A model generated the notes under the pieces. The model saw only the letters and a program-made list of their open reading frames with translations. It was not told the DNA's origin and made no database searches. The translations under genes were made by a program, and so were the position numbers. From assembly GCA_937942935.1 (NCBI GenBank), contig CALDGT010001255.1, positions 1 to 9,760 of the forward strand: DNA of 9,760 bases, read 5' to 3'. Each line of letters begins with the position of its first letter. Position 1 is the first letter of the stretch. Positions 5,582 through 9,760 of this stretch are shown here, piece by piece. Source of the DNA: an uncultured Chloroflexota bacterium (GTDB taxonomy: Bacteria > Chloroflexota > Anaerolineae > Aggregatilineales > Phototrophicaceae).

Positions 5582-6193
5582 ATGGTATATTTAGAATTTT
5601 TTGTAGAAGAACCATCTATGGAAATGGTATTGAATCATCTTGTCCCGCGTATTTTAGACGGTAAAGACTATGAAATGGTTGTTAGGACATTCAATGGGAA
5701 GATGGATTTGCTCAATAAATTACCAAATTATTTGAAACCTTATCCTAAATTTATTCAACACAACCACTATTTGTTTATTTTGATAGACCGTGACAGTCAG
5801 GACTGTATTGAACTTAAACACCATTTGGAAGTGATTGTGAAAGATGCAAAGTTAGTCACTCGTACCGCCAATCCGCAACATTATCGCGTTGTGAATCGAA
5901 TCGTGATTGAAGAATTAGAGGCATGGTATTTTGGAGATGTGGATGCCATTAAAAAAGCCTATCCACGTTATAATCCCCCAAATCCCGCCAAATATCGTAA
6001 TCCAGACCAGATTACAGGTGGTACATGCGATGCTTTAGGGCGCGAACTAGTTTATTATTATCCAAAGCGCCTGCCAAAGATTCATGTGGCAGAAAATATA
6101 GCCCCTCACATGAATCCACATATTAACCAATCGAAAAGTTTTCAGGTGTTTCGGGATGCACTACTCGCACTATTTTCGCCTAAGTCACAATAA
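5582..6193 (+). CDS. DUF4276 family protein, Toprim-like putative nuclease partner
   Basis: This 203-residue protein matches DUF4276, which usually follows an AAA_21 ATPase. Toprim-like features are visible: a first strand and loop with glutamates, LEFFVEEPSMEMVL (residues 4-17), in the place of the catalytic E-G motif, and a second strand ending in the acidic D-x-D pair, LFILIDRDSQDC (64-75, D69 and D71). VIEELEAWYFGD (108-119) is a conserved acidic stretch of the family. There is no signal peptide or membrane segment. I chose ATG 5582 over GTG 5579: AGAGG at 5571-5575 overlaps the end of the ATPase gene and is 6 nt from the ATG but only 3 from the GTG. This coupling implies fixed-ratio production with the ATPase. 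The stop is separated by one base from that of the convergent acetyltransferase gene. Family likely, nuclease activity inferred. Confidence 0.82.
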   Translation: MVYLEFFVEEPSMEMVLNHLVPRILDGKDYEMVVRTFNGKMDLLNKLPNYLKPYPKFIQHNHYLFILIDRDSQDCIELKHHLEVIVKDAKLVTRTANPQHYRVVNRIVIEELEAWYFGDVDAIKKAYPRYNPPNPAKYRNPDQITGGTCDALGRELVYYYPKRLPKIHVAENIAPHMNPHINQSKSFQVFRDALLALFSPKSQ

Positions 6194-6194
6194 T

Positions 6195-7121
6195 TCACAC
6201 CGTTTTATGCCAGCGTTCATACACACGGCAGGCATCGGGGAATAATCCGCCATATAATGTTTTTGCCCCTTCGGAATATCCGCCCACACAAGCCAATGTT
6301 GCCCCTTTATGCTGAAGTCGGCGCAAGCCTTCAGTCATAATGGCTTTTCCCAATCCCTTTTTTTGATGTTTGGGTGCTGTGCCTACGGGTTCAAACATGC
6401 CTGTGCGGGTGACATCATCAAACCAAACGGTGCAAAATGCCGCTAATTCACCATCTGGTGCGACCACCACCAAATCTAAATCGCGCCGATACATGGGGCA
6501 TCGTTGAACATCAAAATACCAATCCCAACCTTCATAAGCACTATCGGGTTCATTGGGATGAAATGCCAACCACGACAACCAACTGCGGGCAGGGATTTCA
6601 TCAACATCGCCTAATGCGCGGATTTTATACCCCTCCGCCAATGGCACATCGGGAATGGAGTGATTCAAATCGCGCTGAAATTGATATTCTGGGTAATCTC
6701 CACGCACATAACCACGTTGAGTGAGCAATTCAATACGTTGTGTATCAGTGGATTGTGCCCAGATGGTGAGTTTGCGCTTGCCATCTGCATCAATAATTCC
6801 TAATTGCGATTCTGCAAATGAGAGCATCTCGGTTTCGAGTTCAAGGGTGCGGAATTGGGGATGAATTTGCGGAAAAAGATTTTCTGCATTTTCTGGACAG
6901 ATAGCCCCAACCAATTTTCCATCGCTATTTCTCCAGAAGAAGAGGTGTTTCTCTAAATTCAGATGTTCAATTTGCACATTCACAAAATAGCGCCAATAAT
7001 CGGCACGCCCGACTTGCCATGTCGAATCATCCCGATGATTTGCCAAATAAATTTCGCGCAAGAACGCCCGAAATTCCCAATAATCGTCTTCTGATTGATA
7101 AGCCTGTCGTGTGTATTGCAT
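6195..7121 (-). CDS. Double-domain GNAT N-acetyltransferase
   Basis: The 308-residue length and two-part layout fit tandem GNAT proteins such as mycothiol synthase-like enzymes. The C-terminal half (about 160-308) keeps the acetyl-CoA-binding motif A: MFEPVGTAPKHQKKGLGKAI (242-261), with the Q-K-K-G-L-G pyrophosphate loop, then a helix MTEGLRRLQ and the late strand segment LYGGLFPDACRVYERWHK. The N-terminal half (1-150) has GNAT-like spacing (KLVGAICPE; ELLTQRGYVRGDY) but no intact loop, so it is probably a non-catalytic copy. It would transfer an acetyl group to an unknown small molecule or protein in the cytoplasm. The ATG at 7119-7121 has AAAGGA 6 nt upstream, overlapping the stop codon of the preceding oxidoreductase gene (11-bp gap), so it is the last gene of the minus-strand operon. 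Family firm, substrate unknown. Confidence 0.83.
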   Translation of the reverse strand: MQYTRQAYQSEDDYWEFRAFLREIYLANHRDDSTWQVGRADYWRYFVNVQIEHLNLEKHLFFWRNSDGKLVGAICPENAENLFPQIHPQFRTLELETEMLSFAESQLGIIDADGKRKLTIWAQSTDTQRIELLTQRGYVRGDYPEYQFQRDLNHSIPDVPLAEGYKIRALGDVDEIPARSWLSWLAFHPNEPDSAYEGWDWYFDVQRCPMYRRDLDLVVVAPDGELAAFCTVWFDDVTRTGMFEPVGTAPKHQKKGLGKAIMTEGLRRLQHKGATLACVGGYSEGAKTLYGGLFPDACRVYERWHKTV

Positions 7122-7132
7122 AAAAGTTCCTT

Positions 7133-8287
7133 TCAGGATAAATTTTTGAGGCGCTCCAAAATTTCATCTACGGCTTGCTTTGCTTCGACATTGAAGTTAT
7201 ACATTGCCCCTTTGCCCTGATAAAATGTTCCGACGGTATATAATCCCAGTTGCCCCAACACTTGGCGCTTGCCTGTGGGGATAACTTGCGGGTCTTGACC
7301 CTCACGCAGAAGCCAATCGGCTTTATCTCGTGGGGTATCCAGTTTGATGTATTCATGTACCACCGCTTTATACCCTGTCCCCATGATGACAACATCCACC
7401 ATGAGGCGTGAGCCATCTGCCAAAATGACCGCATCATTTTCAAATCGAATGGGAGCAGGCACACACTTTACCCAACCCCGTTTGACCGCCGTGACGAGTT
7501 CCCCGCCTCGTGTACCACCTGCCGCCGAACTGTCGGCATCTGTTTGGGGGATGCGAATCCCAATTTTATCCAGATGATTAAATTTCAGCGATTCAATATG
7601 TTTAATCAACCGTTTGCCAATCGGTTTTGGCAATGCCTCACCAATCATCACCCACGCATGTTTGGGTAATCCATACGGATAACGCGGACGCAATACCACC
7701 CCTGTACGCTGGGATAAATAAACAGCTTTACATTGGCGCATTCTGCCCAATTCGCTGGCAATATCTACCCCACTGGGTCCATTGCCGACTACCATCACCT
7801 GCTTGCCAATGAATGGCTTATGTCCTAAATAATCATGTGCATGGATAATTTCCCCCGTGAAAGATTCCATCCCATCAATATGTGGTATGACAGGTGCATT
7901 AAATCGCCCTGTGGCAGAAATCACACACGGATACCATGCACTACCCGCGCTCGAAATCACCCGCCATCCATTATTTTCTGGACAAATAAGATTCACCGTC
8001 ACTCCGAGTTGAATATTCAACCCGAAGTCGTGTGCATATTTGACCAGATAGGCATGATATTGTTTTCCTGTGGGGAAAATGCCGTAACGGAGTGGAAAGC
8101 GACGGGCGGGGAGATGTGAGAAAAAACGGGTGGTATTGAGTTTAAGTGATGGATATAAATTCGCCCAAGTCGAGGCAATGATTTCGGCTTTATCTATCAC
8201 GAGATAAGGAATATTGGCTTGTTGCAAATAATAGGCGCAGGCAATCCCTGCGGGACCCGCGCCTATGACGAGGACTTGTGGTGTCAT
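7133..8287 (-). CDS. FAD/NAD(P)-dependent monooxygenase-like oxidoreductase (CzcO/FMO type)
   Basis: The 384-residue protein has two Rossmann folds: FAD binding at GAGPAGIA (9-16), and NAD(P)H binding at VVGNGPSGVDIA (166-177). Between them FTGEIIHAHDY (143-153) fits the FxGxxxHxxxY flavin-monooxygenase fingerprint, and VVIMGTGYK (299-307) is the usual late flavoprotein motif. STWANLYPSLKLNTTRFFSHLP (39-60) resembles the substrate-side segment of CzcO-like enzymes. It would reduce FAD with NADPH and oxygenate an organic N, S or carbonyl substrate; which one is not visible. It lacks the terminal W-P of true Baeyer-Villiger enzymes. The start ATG overlaps the stop codon of the upstream TIR-like gene by four bases (ATGA at 8284-8287), so translation is coupled. 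Downstream, 11 bp separate it from the acetyltransferase gene. Family secure, activity open. Confidence 0.88.
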   Translation of the reverse strand: MTPQVLVIGAGPAGIACAYYLQQANIPYLVIDKAEIIASTWANLYPSLKLNTTRFFSHLPARRFPLRYGIFPTGKQYHAYLVKYAHDFGLNIQLGVTVNLICPENNGWRVISSAGSAWYPCVISATGRFNAPVIPHIDGMESFTGEIIHAHDYLGHKPFIGKQVMVVGNGPSGVDIASELGRMRQCKAVYLSQRTGVVLRPRYPYGLPKHAWVMIGEALPKPIGKRLIKHIESLKFNHLDKIGIRIPQTDADSSAAGGTRGGELVTAVKRGWVKCVPAPIRFENDAVILADGSRLMVDVVIMGTGYKAVVHEYIKLDTPRDKADWLLREGQDPQVIPTGKRQVLGQLGLYTVGTFYQGKGAMYNFNVEAKQAVDEILERLKNLS

Positions 8288-9105
8288 GGAGTCGCTTCTG
8301 GTGTTAACTCACTGGTCGGGGTGGGGGTGATGGCGATGCTCGTGAGCGCCAATTGGGTCACAGTTGCCACGATACGGTCATGCACATGAGTAGATAAATG
8401 AGTCAATGTAGATTGGAATTGTGCCGCTTGCTCTGTGTTATTGGGGACAAATGTGCCGTCTTGCCCACTGGCAATCCATGTGGCTGTGCCGATGGCTTCT
8501 TGGCGGGCTTTGGTGGGGATATGGGGAATGGTCGCCTCAAAATTGACTGCATCTTCTGTGCCACGCGGTAAGGCTTGGTCAATGTATACCCGTTGGGTTA
8601 AATAAACTTGTGTTTCTACACTATAATACTCATCTTCTGGGGCTTGAATCCCAAACACACCCACCGCAATAATCCCGATGACGAAAATGCCAAATGCCAC
8701 CACCGCATAAAAAATAGAGGATTGCAAATTTTCTTTGCGTTTGGCGGGTGTGAGTGATGTGAGTGGGCGCGGTGCTTGCGGTGATGCCAAAAAATTGACC
8801 CGTTTAACCAATTCTTGGCTCGCATTGGGTTGGTTCATATCAATGGGTTGCAGATGGTCAATCACACGCGGGAGATGAACTGCTTCTGCCAAAACGGGTA
8901 TGATATGATGATATTTATCTGTGGCAGTATTGAGCATATCCGTTATTTTGGGTGTTTTAACCCCTTGTGCGGATAGTACCGCCATCACAATCGCGCCATC
9001 GGTCAAATCGTCTACCACGCGGATAGATTCGGCTTCCAAATCGCCCCGAATCCGCATAGCGAGTTTATAATCTGGTTCAGCATAAACAAGTGTTACTGTA
9101 GGCAT
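8284..9105 (-). CDS. Membrane protein with N-terminal degenerate TIR-like domain
   Basis: Residues 1-105 resemble a TIR domain: LVYAEPDYKLAMRIRGDLEA is the first strand and helix (Y8, D12), IRVVDDLTD follows, then IVMAVLSAQGVKTPKI in the position of the S-x5-S-x-W segment, and IIPVLAEAVHLP. The helix that normally carries the catalytic NADase glutamate reads KITDMLNTA, with Met57 at the expected Glu position, so NAD cleavage is unlikely. A single transmembrane helix (about 130-152) follows a basic stretch, placing the TIR-like part in the cytoplasm. The rest (153-273) is outside, with predicted strand and helix content and a Thr/Pro-rich end. The start has GGGAAG about 8 nt upstream. It follows the cytochrome-like gene by 32 bp and overlaps the monooxygenase gene. 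TIR assignment is moderate; the outer domain is unrecognised. Confidence 0.68.
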   Translation of the reverse strand: MPTVTLVYAEPDYKLAMRIRGDLEAESIRVVDDLTDGAIVMAVLSAQGVKTPKITDMLNTATDKYHHIIPVLAEAVHLPRVIDHLQPIDMNQPNASQELVKRVNFLASPQAPRPLTSLTPAKRKENLQSSIFYAVVAFGIFVIGIIAVGVFGIQAPEDEYYSVETQVYLTQRVYIDQALPRGTEDAVNFEATIPHIPTKARQEAIGTATWIASGQDGTFVPNNTEQAAQFQSTLTHLSTHVHDRIVATVTQLALTSIAITPTPTSELTPEATP

Positions 9106-9137
9106 AAAAACAACTTCCCTTCATCAATAAACAAAAA

Positions 9138-9710
9138 TTACGACCCAACAAATTGCAACCCACGCAGATAATTCACCATATCCCAACGCCCATCTATGGG
9201 TAATTCTCGCGCACATGCGGGTAAATCGCGCCAACCGTCTAATAATGCCCCATATAATTCCTCATCACGGGTGCGGTCGAGGCGTTCTAGCAGGGCATCA
9301 AAATCGCGCTCATCTGACCATGTTGCACAATTCGCATTGAATAGCGCCTCCCCTTGTTGGATAGAGTCGGATGTGGGCAGATTGGTATTGATGACCACAG
9401 GGGGCGGGTTTAAGCGTGCGAAATATTCTTGTTGGCTATTGCCTAATATGATCCACCCCACACCTAATGCGAATATGGTGAGGATGGTTGCCGCAACTGC
9501 AAAAGAGACCGTGAATGTGTTTATCCCCATTTTTTTGATGCGTTTGCGGATAGCTGGTGTGAAGGCAAAAATTACTGCCCCAAATACCAATCCCAATGCG
9601 CCTAATTGAATGGGTGTCGGTGGTAGGCTGATGATAATACCCGCATCGGCATTTATATCCCAAGTAAACACAGCGCGGTTGGTAATTACTTCGTGTGTGA
9701 TATTCACCAC
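9138..9710 (-). CDS. Membrane protein with cytochrome-c-like domain that lacks heme ligands
   Basis: The 190-residue protein has two transmembrane helices (about 33-50 and 67-89) and a C-terminal cytochrome-c-like domain (about 113-187). That domain begins with QQGEALFNANCATWSDER, exactly the context in which cytochromes c read NCATCHG, but here the second cysteine is W131 and the heme-binding histidine is S132. The axial-ligand region, normally M-P-x-F/W, reads DLPACAREL. The end RWDMVNYLRGL is the typical closing helix of cytochrome c. It therefore appears to keep the fold without heme. The start is GTG at 9708-9710 (an in-frame stop lies just before it), with AAGGTGAG at 9720-9727, 9 nt upstream. 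It heads the visible part of the operon but probably has another gene directly in front. Fold inferred, missing ligands seen directly. Confidence 0.7.
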   Translation of the reverse strand: MVNITHEVITNRAVFTWDINADAGIIISLPPTPIQLGALGLVFGAVIFAFTPAIRKRIKKMGINTFTVSFAVAATILTIFALGVGWIILGNSQQEYFARLNPPPVVINTNLPTSDSIQQGEALFNANCATWSDERDFDALLERLDRTRDEELYGALLDGWRDLPACARELPIDGRWDMVNYLRGLQFVGS

Positions 9711-9760
9711 AGACTATCACTCACCTTCACGGTCAATTTCTGTCCCTGCTGATACATACA
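9704..9760 (-). other. End of an upstream minus-strand gene, reading frame ambiguous
   Basis: Two minus-strand frames are open from the right edge. One ends ...QQGQKLTVKVSDSLW with TGA at 9704-9706, overlapping the next gene's start; the other ends ...VSAGTEIDREGE with TGA at 9717-9719, 7 bp short of that start. Either would make a continuing operon with tight spacing. The 57 bases available are too few to choose or to name a family. Confidence 0.4.

Noticed and set aside
2934..6193. A single four-gene operon from the first ATPase to DUF4276
   Set aside because: A strong terminator at 4259-4292 and separate promoter-like sequences at 3850 and 4302 divide the block into independent units.
9196..9609. 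Plus-strand ORF of 137 codons opposite the cytochrome-like gene
   Set aside because: Composition is rich in Ser/Arg/Asn with no family features; it is the antisense shadow of a well-supported minus-strand gene with a ribosome binding site and membrane helices.
1..9760. CRISPR array, prophage or integrated island
   Set aside because: No regularly spaced repeats, no integrase, no phage structural genes and no tRNA attachment site are visible; the only mobile signature is the 131-bp element.

Overview
The window most resembles a moderately AT-rich bacterial chromosome of the Chloroflexota (Anaerolineae-like) kind. I base this only on the gene mix: a TFIIB-type zinc-ribbon protein with a P/Q- and Asp-rich tail, a membrane-anchored TIR-like protein and a cytochrome-c-like membrane protein. 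That placement is a low-confidence inference. Start sites mostly carry AAGGAG/AAAGGA-type ribosome binding sites, and there are a few GTG starts. No rRNA, tRNA, CRISPR array or intact transposase is visible.

Layout. (1) 1-199, minus: the beginning of a flavodoxin-domain gene, whose upstream region carries two separate palindromes. (2) 340-1074, minus: a NYN-domain putative RNase with a C-terminal OST-HTH/LOTUS-like domain and a good sigma70-type promoter. (3) 1075-1451: a gene-free stretch holding an elaborate 131-bp inverted-repeat element flanked by TA, which looks like a MITE. (4) 2839-1452, minus: a translationally coupled pair, a YfcE-like metallophosphoesterase and an unrecognised 206-residue protein. 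(5) 2934-6193, plus: a stand-alone COG3910-like ATPase, a zinc-ribbon protein ending in a textbook terminator, then a coupled two-gene unit of an OLD-type AAA ATPase and a DUF4276 (Toprim-like) protein. (6) 9760-6195, minus: an operon reading cytochrome-c-like membrane protein without heme ligands, degenerate TIR-like membrane protein, FAD/NAD(P) monooxygenase-like protein, double-GNAT acetyltransferase. It is preceded by the tail of one more gene.

How the genes may work together. The most system-like unit is 4349-6193. ATPase and Toprim-like nuclease activities, fused in OLD proteins and split in PARIS/AbiL-type defence systems, sit here in adjacent genes whose stop codon and ribosome binding site overlap. 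The NYN-LOTUS protein and the second ATPase nearby are compatible with a small accessory or defence-leaning region, but no integrase or attachment site supports an island. In the minus-strand operon, two membrane proteins that have each lost the catalytic or cofactor residues of their parent family lie next to a redox enzyme and an acetyltransferase. Their joint role cannot be deduced from sequence alone.
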